DNA of 64,000 nt from Microvirga calopogonii (GCF_003347665.1 NZ_QDGA01000013.1:57770-121769), one strand, 5' to 3'. Positions 26,344 to 35,548 are shown, numbered from the stretch's first letter. A program made the numbers and translations. Notes: generated by a model not told the origin, from the sequence alone.

Positions 26344-27075
26344 ATGCCCCCCAGCATGCGGGATGCCGTCATTCGCGACCTTGCACCAACGGGCGTCGTA
26401 CGCGCCGCCATCAATACGGCCAACCCGGTCCTTGCCCGCAAAGGTCCTGATGGACTCCCGCAAGGTGTCTCGGTCGACATCGCTCAGGAACTCGGCCGGT
26501 CCCTCGGCTGCCCCGTCCAGCTCATCGCCTACGAAACCGCTGGACGAGTCTTCGACGCACTCGACCGGCGCGAATGGGATTTGGCGTTCCTCGCCGTTGA
26601 GCCGGCGCGGGCAACCCGAGTGATCTTCTCGTCGCCCTATGTGGTCATCGAGGGCACGTACCTCGTCCGCTCTGCCGCAGCCTTCACCAGGGTCGCGGAT
26701 CTCGACCGCACAGGAACAAGGATCGCTGTCGCTCTGAATGCGGCTTATGATCTGTATCTGAGCCGCCATTTGGAGCACGCAGAGATCGTTCGGACTCCCA
26801 CCCCTGACGCCGCCCTCGAGATGTTTGCGACTGAAGGGCTGGAAGCCGCGGCCGGCGTTCGACAGGCGCTGGATGCGTTTGCGGCTCAACGGCCGGGTTT
26901 CCGCGTCCTGCCGGACCCCTTTATGACGATCAGGCAGGCATTGGCGACGCCCCAGGGCCGAGAGGTCGGAGGGCAGTATCTGAACGACTTCATCGAGAAT
27001 CTGAAAACGTCGGGTTCTTTGCGTGCGGTTCTCGATCGGAACGGCCAAGCCGGCGTTCCAATTGCAGGGCCCTGA
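26344..27075 (+). CDS. Solute-binding-like protein (SBP_bac_3) without signal peptide
   Basis: 243 residues from ATG 26344, with GAGGAGG upstream. The fold matches family 3 binding proteins: GVVRAAINTANPVLARK, GVSVDIAQELGRSLGCPV, EWDLAFLAVEPARA. There is no hydrophobic leader before the domain, so it is predicted cytoplasmic. It may act as an intracellular ligand-binding protein or as a cyclohexadienyl dehydratase-like enzyme, a known use of this fold. The operon position, between the aldolase and the shikimate-dehydrogenase-like gene, supports an enzyme or sensor role over transport. Confidence 0.75.
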   Translation: MPPSMRDAVIRDLAPTGVVRAAINTANPVLARKGPDGLPQGVSVDIAQELGRSLGCPVQLIAYETAGRVFDALDRREWDLAFLAVEPARATRVIFSSPYVVIEGTYLVRSAAAFTRVADLDRTGTRIAVALNAAYDLYLSRHLEHAEIVRTPTPDAALEMFATEGLEAAAGVRQALDAFAAQRPGFRVLPDPFMTIRQALATPQGREVGGQYLNDFIENLKTSGSLRAVLDRNGQAGVPIAGP

Positions 27076-27170
27076 CAGAGCCATTCGGGACTCAGGTCTT
27101 TCGACAATTTATGACACTTTGGTTCCTCGCAGGGGAGGAAACCGGCAAACGATCAGAATTGGAGACATAG

Positions 27171-28004
27171 ATGATCAGCGGAAAGACAACCTTGATCGCG
27201 CATCTCGGATATCCGACCGAGTCCTTTCGGGCACCGATGATCTACAATCCCTATTTCGAGAAGCACGGGATCGATGCCGTAGTGATGCCTATGGGCGTCA
27301 AAGCCGAGGACTACCCGGATGTTTTCCGAAGCCTGTTTCGCCTCACCAATATTCGCGGCGCCCTCATCACCATGCCGCACAAGATCACGACGATCTCGCT
27401 CCTGGACGAGGTGAGCACAACGGCGAAGGTCGCTGGATCATGCAATGCCGTGTTGCGGCGTTCCGACGGCTCTCTCCTGGGCGACATGTTTGACGGCGCA
27501 GGGTTCGTGCGCGGGGTCATGCGCAAAGGACAGAAGCTCACCGGAGCGAAGGTCTTGGTTGTCGGTAGCGGGGGAGTTGGGTCGGCCATAGCGGCCTCAC
27601 TGGCTGCCGCGGGGATCAGCGCGATTGGTCTATTCGATAATCACTCCACGGCGGCGGAGGCACTCGGCAGCCGCCTACGCGAGCATTATCCTCAGCTTCA
27701 GGTCACGACAGGGTCCAACGATCCTGCCGACTATGACATTGTCGTAAACGCGACTCCACTCGGGATGAAAGGTGACGATCCACTCCCGATGGATGTTTCG
27801 CGCATTACTCCGGGGACCTTTGTAGGCGAGGTCGTAATGAAACAGGAGATCACTCCCTTTCTTCGCTCCGCCCAGGATAAGGGATGTCCGATCCAGGTCG
27901 GGACGGACATGCTGTTCGAGCAAATCCCCGCATACCTGGAATTCTTCGGCTTCCGCAGCACGACACCGGAAGAACTACGGGCTGTCGCCCAGATTACATA
28001 CTAA
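27171..28004 (+). CDS. Shikimate/quinate dehydrogenase-like protein
   Basis: 277 residues, AroE superfamily. The catalytic Lys71 (ITMPHK) and Asp108 (GDMFDGAGF) pair is present, with the NAD(P) motif GSGGVG at 132-137. The substrate motif that usually reads SxS near residue 15 is changed to PTESFRAP, placing it with SDH-like/quinate-type paralogues. It ends the rightward operon and with aroQ and quiC would convert quinate or shikimate to 3-dehydro forms. Cofactor preference cannot be read with certainty. Confidence 0.85.
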   Translation: MISGKTTLIAHLGYPTESFRAPMIYNPYFEKHGIDAVVMPMGVKAEDYPDVFRSLFRLTNIRGALITMPHKITTISLLDEVSTTAKVAGSCNAVLRRSDGSLLGDMFDGAGFVRGVMRKGQKLTGAKVLVVGSGGVGSAIAASLAAAGISAIGLFDNHSTAAEALGSRLREHYPQLQVTTGSNDPADYDIVVNATPLGMKGDDPLPMDVSRITPGTFVGEVVMKQEITPFLRSAQDKGCPIQVGTDMLFEQIPAYLEFFGFRSTTPEELRAVAQITY

Positions 28005-28329
28005 TCCATGCCTTGGAGCGATAGGGATCGCTCGGGTACTACAGAGCTAGCCAGATCCACCTATAAGGCATAGTGAACTTCAGTACGAGGTTTCGGCGAT
28101 ACAGATCGGAGAAGTCACAAAGTGCCTAGCCGGTGCTGGGTTTATAGCTTGCGAGGGTCTGCTGCGGGTCAAACTGGACGGTTCCTGACTTGCATTGAAG
28201 GTCCGCTTGTTGGCAGTGACCTGCCCTTCCGTCTGCGGCCGAAATGGCTTGTGTGGCCCTGTAATATCCACCCACGGAAGTGCTGATCCATTGTTCCGCC
28301 GTCATGATCAGAGACAGGCGTATATTGTC

Positions 28330-28525
28330 GCTTGCTCTCCCATGAAGTCAGAACTTCCCATGCTCTGCCGCGGGTGTGGCCGGTGAGGTCGCGTGGGAGG
28401 GCGCCGCCCAGTTGAGCACGCATCAGGCCGGCGGCCTTCGGCGCGACCTGCAACAGCGACAAGTCCGTCAGCCTGCGCCACAACTTTGCCGATCGGGCCC
28501 TCCCCCGCGCATGGGCCTTTGCTCA
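28330..28525 (-). pseudogene. RHE_PE00001-type HTH protein, C-terminal remnant
   Basis: The frame encodes LWRRLTDLSLLQVAPKAAGL and AQLGGALPRDLTGHTRGRAW, the C-terminal HTH end of a plasmid-borne family common in Rhizobiales. The expected stop after RAWGIL is lost and the frame reads on into unrelated sequence. A relative lies in the opposite orientation at about 42.0-42.3 kb. Confidence 0.6.
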
Positions 28526-28563
28526 CCCTCCCATCGTCAGCCAGCCTCATGGGTGAGCCCTGG

Positions 28564-30183
28564 TTACACGCCACGTCTGCCAGTCATACGCTCCGCTGAA
28601 CGGCTCGCGATGTACGCATCCACTGTCACCTCAGCCACACGGCTCATCAACGGAATTTCCGCCATCGGACGGCACGCCAGAACCTCCTTGGCGGCTACGA
28701 AAAACTCCTGCCAGGGCTCCTCATCCTCACAGTGGCGCAGCAACAACGCGATCCGAGCAAGCCGGTCACCCCATTTGGTGGTGTGCTCAGGCAACAGGCT
28801 CTCTTGCACGAGGGTAACGCGCTTTGCCCGGGCCATCCGCTTGCCATCCAGCAACTGCTCGACTGCCGCGCCGTCCTCAAACCGGGAATCGAGGAAGCCG
28901 AACCGGTCGACCGCGGCACGGCTCCTCGCTAGTAGCTCAGCGGTTGAATCAAGCGCGGCCGGATCCGCTTCAGCCGCGAGCATGGCCAGAAGGCGCTCAA
29001 GCGGCAGGGCCTCAGGCTGTAGCCCTTGCAGGGCCGCCGTCTCGACGAAGTCCAATAACGCAAACGGCGGCAGTGTCCCGGACGCCAGGTTCTCGGCGAG
29101 GGCGTGGGCTGCCGCAAGCCGCACATACTCCAAGCTGATCGGAAACACCTCCATCCCGCCCGCAACCTGATCCAAAAACTCCTCCATCTCTGCGTGGGTC
29201 AGCCCATGGCGCGCCCAGGCGTCCCGGACCCCCACCCCAGCTTTGACCAGCAAACATCCAATCGCCTTTTGACGACCTTCTCGGGCGAGAACAAAGATGC
29301 TCTGGGCTCCGGCTCCATCGATCCCGGAGGCCAGGGCATCATAGACCTGCGACTGGGGCCAGGACGCGCACTCCACGCCCGTGCGCCGACAGGCCTGAAT
29401 CGCTCCATCCAACCCGGGCCGATCGGTCTCGGGGAGCCAATTGCGAAGCACAATCAGGCGCCGGAGCATGCTGCCTGAAACAGCCCCGTGGCGGGCCGCG
29501 TGTGCGAGGGCGGAGGCCACCGCATGGCGCACCTCAGCAGACGGATCGAGCAGCCATCCCACAACGGCCTCTCGGGCTCTGGCCTCACCCGTCTGAAGCA
29601 GCGAGATGCCCATGCTGGTGCGGTGGTCGGCCGGGAGGGCCCCTGCCATCTCCAGCATCTGGGCGTGGAGCGCGAACGGGTCGCCGCCGACCTCGTCCGC
29701 GAGATCCTTCAGGTAAGCCTCGAAATCGCCGCCGCTCCTGCCAGCTCCTTGCTCCAGGCCGATTTGCTCGACCAGGTCCGCCATGAGGCGCTGGAGTTCG
29801 GCACCAGGGTCAAGCTTGGCGTTCGAAAACTGCATCAGAATCATCATGAGCAGGGTCGGCTCGACCCGGCCAGAGGTTCCCGCCTGCAACAAGGCTCGCC
29901 GGATGGCCTCAGCCAGCTCGCGGGCCGATGCTTGTCCGTTCTCCAGGTTCATCCGGATGACCTCCAGCACCTGGCCGATCATGTAGACATAGGCGGCGAC
30001 CAACTGCTCGTTGGGCCGGGCCTTGCGCCCTTCGGTCACAAGCATCTCGATTAGATCGAGGACGGCCGCTGGCTGCGCTTCCAAGACCTGCGATGCGGCC
30101 CAACTGTTCGCCCCCGGGTGTCCCGTGGCGACATCAACAGCGACGAGTTTGCCGAGGCGGGCAAGTGTGGTGCGGTCTGTCAT
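28564..30183 (-). CDS. Large helical protein of unknown function
   Basis: 539 residues from ATG 30183; upstream starts to 30279 are possible and no strong ribosome-binding site decides. Nearly all-helical composition with a HEAT-like stretch (LLDPSAEVRHAVASALAHAA), no signal peptide, no membrane segment, and few aromatic residues. I recognise no catalytic motif. It lies between a broken RHE_PE00001-type gene and a broken IS66, which suggests an accessory plasmid gene. Codon use looks like the host. Confidence 0.6.
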   Translation of the reverse strand: MTDRTTLARLGKLVAVDVATGHPGANSWAASQVLEAQPAAVLDLIEMLVTEGRKARPNEQLVAAYVYMIGQVLEVIRMNLENGQASARELAEAIRRALLQAGTSGRVEPTLLMMILMQFSNAKLDPGAELQRLMADLVEQIGLEQGAGRSGGDFEAYLKDLADEVGGDPFALHAQMLEMAGALPADHRTSMGISLLQTGEARAREAVVGWLLDPSAEVRHAVASALAHAARHGAVSGSMLRRLIVLRNWLPETDRPGLDGAIQACRRTGVECASWPQSQVYDALASGIDGAGAQSIFVLAREGRQKAIGCLLVKAGVGVRDAWARHGLTHAEMEEFLDQVAGGMEVFPISLEYVRLAAAHALAENLASGTLPPFALLDFVETAALQGLQPEALPLERLLAMLAAEADPAALDSTAELLARSRAAVDRFGFLDSRFEDGAAVEQLLDGKRMARAKRVTLVQESLLPEHTTKWGDRLARIALLLRHCEDEEPWQEFFVAAKEVLACRPMAEIPLMSRVAEVTVDAYIASRSAERMTGRRGV

Positions 30184-30325
30184 GGAATTGCTCGGTCGGT
30201 TGCTGTCCTGATCGATGGATTCTAACCCCATCATCAGCGGTTTGCACTCTGATCGGGTTTCTCTCTCCGCTCCCAACATCGACCCGGCTCTATAAGAGCC
30301 GTTGCGGCTTGTGTGATGCGCTTAC

Positions 30326-30682
30326 CGGCGGCAGTTTGACCGGATCTTTGGCCTGCGCACGGGCTACAAGGACCTCGACGAGTTGCTGGCCCGGCTGGCG
30401 CGGAGGAAGAACGAACTGCTGCGGGTGCTCGAGCGGCCGGAGATCCCGCTGCACACCAATGCGTCCGAGAACGACCTGCGCGCCTGGGTGATCAAGCGCA
30501 AGATCTCCGGCGGCACGATGAGTGCCGATGGGCGTCTGGCGCGTGATGTGATGTTGGGGCTTTCGAAGACCTGCCGCAAGCTTGGACTGTCGTTCTTCGA
30601 CTATCTTGGCGACCGACTCGGCCTGAATGGGGATCAGCCGAGAATTCCGCCCCTTGCCGACCTCGTCGTCCGGTCAGCCTGA
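30326..30682 (+). pseudogene. IS66 transposase, 3' fragment
   Basis: Encodes the last ~118 residues of an IS66 TnpC, nearly identical to the end of the full copy at 38.5-40.1 kb (RIFGLRTGYKDLDELLARLA, HTNASENDLRAW, RKISGGTMSADGRLARDVML). The 5' part is missing. The terminal inverted repeat CCCCCCAAACTGCCCC follows at 30692-30707, so this right end is original. Confidence 0.88.
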
Positions 30683-30689
30683 GGCCCCC

Positions 30690-31010
30690 GGCCCCCCAAA
30701 CTGCCCCGATGACCCGAAAGCTACGCTTTGTCGTGAAGCCTAAGCTTTTGATATAATTATGTGTGGGCGCAGCAGAGGAAGCTAAGCAGGAACTGGCTAC
30801 GGCGTGTACGTAGGATGCACGTTGTTTTGTTGGGCGGCATCGTGAGCGGCCTCATTTGGAATCCGATCGCGGAGGCTTGTGTCGGCCTCTTCTCGTCAGC
30901 CGAGCCGCTAATGCCTTTGTTTTCAAAGCATTTTCGATCGTTCCGGGGAAGCTCTCCCCTCCCCGCCTAGTTAACAAATTGGCTTGAAAGACGTCTTCAA
31001 ACGATCAGTT
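30690..31010 (+). repeat. Inverted-repeat arm 1 flanking the partition module
   Basis: Clearly similar, in opposite orientation, to 38151-38450. Shared blocks include AAAGCTACGCTT, AGGAAGC-AAGCAGGAAC, GGAGGCTTGTGTCGGCCTCT, TTGTTTTCAAAGCATTTTCG and GTCTTCAAACGATC. Short frames with GLFSSAEPLMPLFSKHF in both copies suggest remains of a gene. It abuts the truncated IS66 right end. Confidence 0.8.
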
Positions 31011-31258
31011 GAACGCAACTTCCGACTTTGTACAGAGTCCAGATTGAGGACAGCAAGCCTGCACTTTTGTCCCCTCCCCTAGCCACGTTTGCTGGCTCTT
31101 GCCTGTACCCTTGGCTCGTATTGATTAGGAACGCCTGTGATCGTGGCGCAGCGTTCAGCAATGTTCCCTGACAGCCAATCAAGTCCCTGGCCAATAGGAT
31201 CATGCTACAGTCGAACCTCGATGGAATGATCACCACAAAATTTAGCTAGGTAGATCAG
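31011..31258. other. Intergenic stretch downstream of repB; no repC
   Basis: Where a standard repABC operon would carry the antisense RNA and repC, there is only short non-coding sequence between the repB terminator and repeat arm 1. Confidence 0.6.
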
Positions 31259-31283
31259 AGGGCAGGAGGGAACCTCCTGCCCT
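31259..31283 (-). terminator. Hairpin terminator after repB
   Basis: Perfect 11-base stem AGGGCAGGAGG/CCTCCTGCCCT with a 3-base loop, 8 bases after the repB stop. No strong T-run follows on the coding strand. It closes the repAB transcript. Confidence 0.7.
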
Positions 31284-31290
31284 GAGCAGA

Positions 31291-32412
31291 TTATGTCGAC
31301 GGATTAGCTTCCTCAAACTCCCGGAAAAGCTGCTCAATCTTCGAGACAAGAAATGCGCCGAACTTGCTGTTTACGGTTTTGTCGATTTGAATGGCAACAC
31401 GATCGTCGGAATCTGTTATCCGAGCGACACGTCGGCCATAGGCGTCCTTCAGGAAGATCTGCGGTTGCGACTGAGAGGGTTCTACACGCTCCTTCTTGGA
31501 CAGCTTGGCAACCAACGCCGTGAAGCGATCATCAGAGCTTAGGTCCTGGAAGTCGGGCTTGGTGACGATTTCCGTGGCGCGATCCAGGCACTTGTTTTCC
31601 TTGAACAACTCAAGCAGATCGTTCCAGCGTGTCCGTCCGATGCCGGGAGCGGCACCGACAGCCATTATGATGCTGCGCGGAATTTTCGTGCCGACCGCAA
31701 TAAGGCGTGAGAGTTCACTCTTAGAAGCGGCAAGTGCGGCACCGATCACGTTGCGGTTGAAGCCTGATTCCTCAAGCTTCACAGCGAACATGGCTTTTTC
31801 GATGTAACTCAGATCGAGGCGGGCATTGTTTTCTTGCCCCTGTGCAATCACAAGCTCTTCATCGGTCAAATTACGAACGATGGCCCGTACGGTAATTCCG
31901 AGCTTCTTGGCCGCGGCAAGACGCCGATGACCGAATGCAACTTGGTAGCGCCCCGAGTCCGTTGGATTTGGCCGGACTAGGATTGGAACAAGTTGTCCGC
32001 GGTTCCTGATCTGCTCGACGAGCGTGTCGGTAGCTTCGTCGGAACGCTCCATACGATCAGATACGAACGATCCATCGATCTTATCAGTCTCTAGCTCCAC
32101 GACGGTGTCGCCGGACTCAAGCTGGCTCTTCAGAGCTGCAATCTCAGCGTTCGTTTGTCCCCGCAGATTCCCAAGTGCCGAGCCGACAGCACCAACAGCG
32201 TTTGCAGTCTTGGCTTGGGAGACGTTCCAGCCCATTCCCGTACGCGTCTGCGGCGCAGCAGGGGTAGGCGCCGGTTCAGTTGTGGATGTCGTAATGGGTT
32301 CGGGCTGCTCCAGTGCGGCCTTCAGCTCGTTTTGGACGAGCGCGAGAGACGGCTCTGCCGGCATGGGAGTGTTGTTCTCGATGCCGAGAAACGCGGATCT
32401 ATTGCGTCCCAT
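31291..32412 (-). CDS. repB: Plasmid partition protein RepB (ParB family)
   Basis: 373 residues. The start ATG 32412 overlaps the repA stop as TAATG, so translation is coupled. The N-terminal MGRNRSAFLGIE resembles the RepB start. The ParB/Spo0J nuclease-like domain has RNRGQLVPILVRPN and FGHRRLAAAKKLG (box with GHRR), then ENNARLDLSYIEKAMFA and an HTH around AALAASKSELSRLI. It should bind the GTTGAC-type palindromes upstream of repA and, with RepA, move replicon copies apart. Confidence 0.92.
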   Translation of the reverse strand: MGRNRSAFLGIENNTPMPAEPSLALVQNELKAALEQPEPITTSTTEPAPTPAAPQTRTGMGWNVSQAKTANAVGAVGSALGNLRGQTNAEIAALKSQLESGDTVVELETDKIDGSFVSDRMERSDEATDTLVEQIRNRGQLVPILVRPNPTDSGRYQVAFGHRRLAAAKKLGITVRAIVRNLTDEELVIAQGQENNARLDLSYIEKAMFAVKLEESGFNRNVIGAALAASKSELSRLIAVGTKIPRSIIMAVGAAPGIGRTRWNDLLELFKENKCLDRATEIVTKPDFQDLSSDDRFTALVAKLSKKERVEPSQSQPQIFLKDAYGRRVARITDSDDRVAIQIDKTVNSKFGAFLVSKIEQLFREFEEANPST

Positions 32413-33623
32413 TACTTTCTCCCCCAAGCCTGCTTGATCAAATCTTCGATTTCTGAGTTTACGCTGTTCAACGATTCCATCGCTCGATCGTAGGTAGATT
32501 TCGAAAACTGTTCCTTTGGGACCTCATAGAGGGTCTGCTTCGTAATCCCAGCATCGGCAATGGCTGTGCTCTTGAGCATCGGATTGTTGAACACGAACTC
32601 CGGGAACTGCTGGCGCATGAATTTGACCATGTCGGATTGAGGCCCGTCGCCAGGTTCGAAGCGAGTAACGAGATACCTGACCCAGTCGAAACGGATTTGG
32701 CCCCCGGCATCTTTCACGTGCTCAAGCAGGTCCGACGCCATGGTCAGGAATTGGCACATGGACATCACATCCAGCATCTGAGGATGCACTGTGATGACCA
32801 TAGAGGTCGACGCGCTTAGAGCCGAAAGGGTGAGGAAGCCGAGTTGAGGCGGGCAATCGATGATAACAACATCATAATTGTCCTTGACCTCAGAGAGAGC
32901 CAAACTGATCCGCTCGAAGAACATCGGTTCGTTTGGACCCCGGGACACCAGCGCCTTTGGCGTATCGTACTCAAAATCCTGTAGCTCTAGATTGCCCGGA
33001 AGCAAATCGAGGCCTGGGATATAGGTTGTACGAATGATCTCGCTTGGGTGGCGGGCCTGATCGTCATACCGGATGCTGCCATAAATGGTTTCGTTTCGAT
33101 TGACATCCATCTCAGGCTGGAGCCCGTGCAATGCTGTAAGGCTGGCTTGAGGGTCGAGGTCGACAGCGAGGACTCGATACCCGTTCATGGCTAGGTACTG
33201 AGCAAGGTGCGCCGCAGTTGTTGTTTTGGCGCTGCCCCCTTTAAAGTTTACACAGCTGATAACTTGTAGGTGCTCATGTTCAGCCCGGTGCTTTACGTAC
33301 TGTCTTCCAGCCTTGCCTGTTTCATCCAGATAGGCGCGCAAGGCATGAACATCCTCAAGGCTATATTGACGACGTCCGTTCGGAAGAACTTCAGGCTGAG
33401 GCCCCTTCCCTTCCAAGGTGAGTTGCCGGAGATAGCCGTCTTTGACGCCAATCAGTTTAGCTGCTTCGATGGACGTAAACTTCCGCAGAGTCTTGCGCGC
33501 GATCGGAGGATGGAGGGCGAGGCGTTGCGAATGGAGCTTCTCAGAAAGTCCTTTCGCATGCGCCCGGAAGATCTGCTCATCAACCCATTGAGGTTCGTCG
33601 GATTTCAGCTGTGCAAGGGCCAT
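32412..33623 (-). CDS. repA: Plasmid partition ATPase RepA (ParA family)
   Basis: 403 residues from ATG 33623, with GGAGGG upstream, normal RepA length. An N-terminal HTH region (FTSIEAAKLIGVKDGYLRQL) precedes the deviant Walker A CVNFKGGSAKTTT (Lys133), Walker A' VLAVDLDPQAS and Walker B VVIIDCPPQLG. RepA drives segregation with RepB and represses its own operon in known repABC plasmids. Only repB follows; repC is at 11-12 kb. Confidence 0.93.
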   Translation of the reverse strand: MALAQLKSDEPQWVDEQIFRAHAKGLSEKLHSQRLALHPPIARKTLRKFTSIEAAKLIGVKDGYLRQLTLEGKGPQPEVLPNGRRQYSLEDVHALRAYLDETGKAGRQYVKHRAEHEHLQVISCVNFKGGSAKTTTAAHLAQYLAMNGYRVLAVDLDPQASLTALHGLQPEMDVNRNETIYGSIRYDDQARHPSEIIRTTYIPGLDLLPGNLELQDFEYDTPKALVSRGPNEPMFFERISLALSEVKDNYDVVIIDCPPQLGFLTLSALSASTSMVITVHPQMLDVMSMCQFLTMASDLLEHVKDAGGQIRFDWVRYLVTRFEPGDGPQSDMVKFMRQQFPEFVFNNPMLKSTAIADAGITKQTLYEVPKEQFSKSTYDRAMESLNSVNSEIEDLIKQAWGRK

Positions 33624-33796
33624 GTGATCCCTCCTAGATACGGAAGTGTCGCCGCAAAAGCGGCCGCTTGCGTAACTAGAAGCTCGAAATCCTTTACAAT
33701 TGGTAAAAATTGCCCTTTCGAGCGGCAAAAATTAGGGATGTTCGCAACGTTTTGTCAGAGAGCGGGATCGCCCGTCGCCCCTGCCCTACCCTTGAA

Positions 33797-34480
33797 GTTG
33801 ACAGGTGGCAACGGTTGATCGGAGCCGAGTTTATTGGATTTGCATCTAGCGACGGACCCGCAGTTGACAGATGTCAACTCGTAAAGCGATCTCTCCATCC
33901 TTGGGGGCTGCCCAAGTGAACGGCTTAATGGCGCTAAAGCTATCCGGCTCCCTGCCCCATTGGCGAGGAGTTGACAGGTGTCAACTGGCATGGAGGACCG
34001 TGGTACCTTCCACAGGATTTCACAGATCGATCCTCCGGTACCCTCGGGTTGCGGATTCTGTAGTTGACAGGTGTCAACACCCCATGGAGGCCGCTTTGGT
34101 TAGAAGGTCCTCCTATCGACCTAAAGCTCATTGAGCATTCTGCCTGGCGAGTACAACGGTCGCTCAGCGTAGGTAAAAAACTGACTTTTGGAGCACGCAC
34201 GGTTTGATCCGGTTGACACCTGTCAACTGTCACAGTCTTCAGGTTGAATGCCTGGCGCCAATCCTCGCTAGGTTGGGGACTGTCGGCTGAAGTTGAAAGA
34301 TGTCCACTCTCACTGAAGCGCCGCTAGCCTAACGGGGCTGATCCAAATCTAAGAAAGCGCGGTGTGCCGATCCGCCTCCCCTGCCCTTTCGTTAGGAAGG
34401 TGCCGCATATCAAATCCCGGCATGCCGGGACACCATCGGGTGGGAGTTTCAGACGGATAGCAGAGTTGACAGCTGTCAAC
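33797..34480. repeat. parS-like palindrome array upstream of repA (6 perfect sites, 1 degenerate)
   Basis: Sites matching GTTNNCNNNNGNNAAC: 33797-33812, 33863-33878, 33970-33985, 34063-34078, 34212-34227 and 34465-34480, plus a decayed GTTGAAAGATGTCCAC at 34292-34307. Most read GTTGACAGNTGTCAAC. This is the centromere consensus reported for repABC plasmids and the expected RepB target. Between them there is no convincing gene apart from the aph remnant that follows. Confidence 0.88.
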
Positions 34481-34621
34481 TAGCATGGGGCCAAAGCGCC
34501 CTTTTGGATGTTCAATTCTTGGTCGGCCGCCACACCCTATGGGACAAAGCCCGTCGTGAGCATCCATGGTCATAGCGGCTCACGTCTCCTAAGCGGCCAT
34601 ACGCTGTGATATGTCTGACCG

Positions 34622-35429
34622 ATGTTTGAGGCCTACCTGACGCTTTGGAATCTGGTTCCCGACGGCGCCCCTATCCCCACCCCAGCGGCTCGGTTGTGGC
34701 ACACAGGATGGCGAGCCCGCCATGCTCAAGATATCCCATGAAGAGGACGAGCGCTTCGGCGGCGTGCTGATGGAGTGGTGGGACGGAGAAGCTGCAGCGC
34801 GGGTTCTGGCTTGGGATAATGAAGCCCTATTGCTGGAGCGTGCTACCGGCTCTGACTCTCTCGCTGAACTGGCCCGGTCCGGCCGCGATGACGAAGCCTG
34901 CCGCATTCTGTGTGCTACCGCTGCCCGGCTCCACGCCCCCAGGCCGAAGCCGCATCCTGATCTGACCCCACTGATGGTTTGGTTTCGCGACCTGGAGCCG
35001 GCAGCCGCCACACATAGGGGCATTCCGATCCATTGCGCTGAGGCGGCCCGTACGCTGCTGGCAGAACCCCGTGAGGTCGGGGTTCTGCATGGTGACTTGC
35101 ACCACGACAACGTGCTCGACTTCGGAGCACGCGGCTGGCTCGCCATTGATCCAAAGCGCTTGGTCGGGGAACGCGGCTTCGACTTCGCCAATATCTTTAC
35201 GATCCCCTATCTGGCGGATCCTACACACCCGGTCGCAACTATGCCCGGCAGCTTCGCGCGTCGTCTGGAACTCGTCACCTCTGCCGCAGGGCTGGAACGG
35301 CGATGGCTACTGCGCTGGATCCTAGCTTGGACCGGGCTATCGGCTGTGTGGTTCTTGGGCGACGGTGATCCGTTGGCAGCTATTGATCTAGAGGTCGCGT
35401 CGTTGGCCGCTGCGGAGCTGGATCGATGA
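34622..35429 (+). pseudogene. Streptomycin 6-kinase-like aph(6) gene, frameshifted
   Basis: The 5' frame from ATG 34622 (MFEAYLTLWNLVPDGAPIPT) and the frame from about 34700 (DGEPAMLKISHEEDERFGGV) are the two parts of an APH(6)-type aminoglycoside phosphotransferase, but differ by one base near 34685-34705. Together they give ~269 residues, the normal length. The catalytic loop VLHGDLHHDNVLDF and IDPK are intact in the second frame. The shorter product from ATG 34722 (235 residues) lacks part of the ATP-binding lobe, so it is probably inactive, unless the shift is a sequencing error. Confidence 0.8.
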
Positions 35430-35532
35430 TCTGCGCGGTCCATCTTGGCCGAATGTCCGCTGAGCCCCTCAGCCGAGCTGTGCACGCGCACCGAGCGTCA
35501 GGTTTGTACCACCAGGAACTGGGCTCTCTGCG

Positions 35533-35548
35533 GTTGACAGATGTCAAC
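35533..35548. repeat. parS-like site
   Basis: GTTGACAGATGTCAAC, a perfect match to the array upstream of repA, located just after the aph(6) remnant. Confidence 0.85.

Noticed and set aside
33797..34480. CRISPR-like reading of the regularly repeated GTTGACAGNTGTCAAC sites
   Set aside because: Units are 16-base palindromes at irregular spacing of 66-173 bases with no cas genes; they match the repABC centromere consensus instead.
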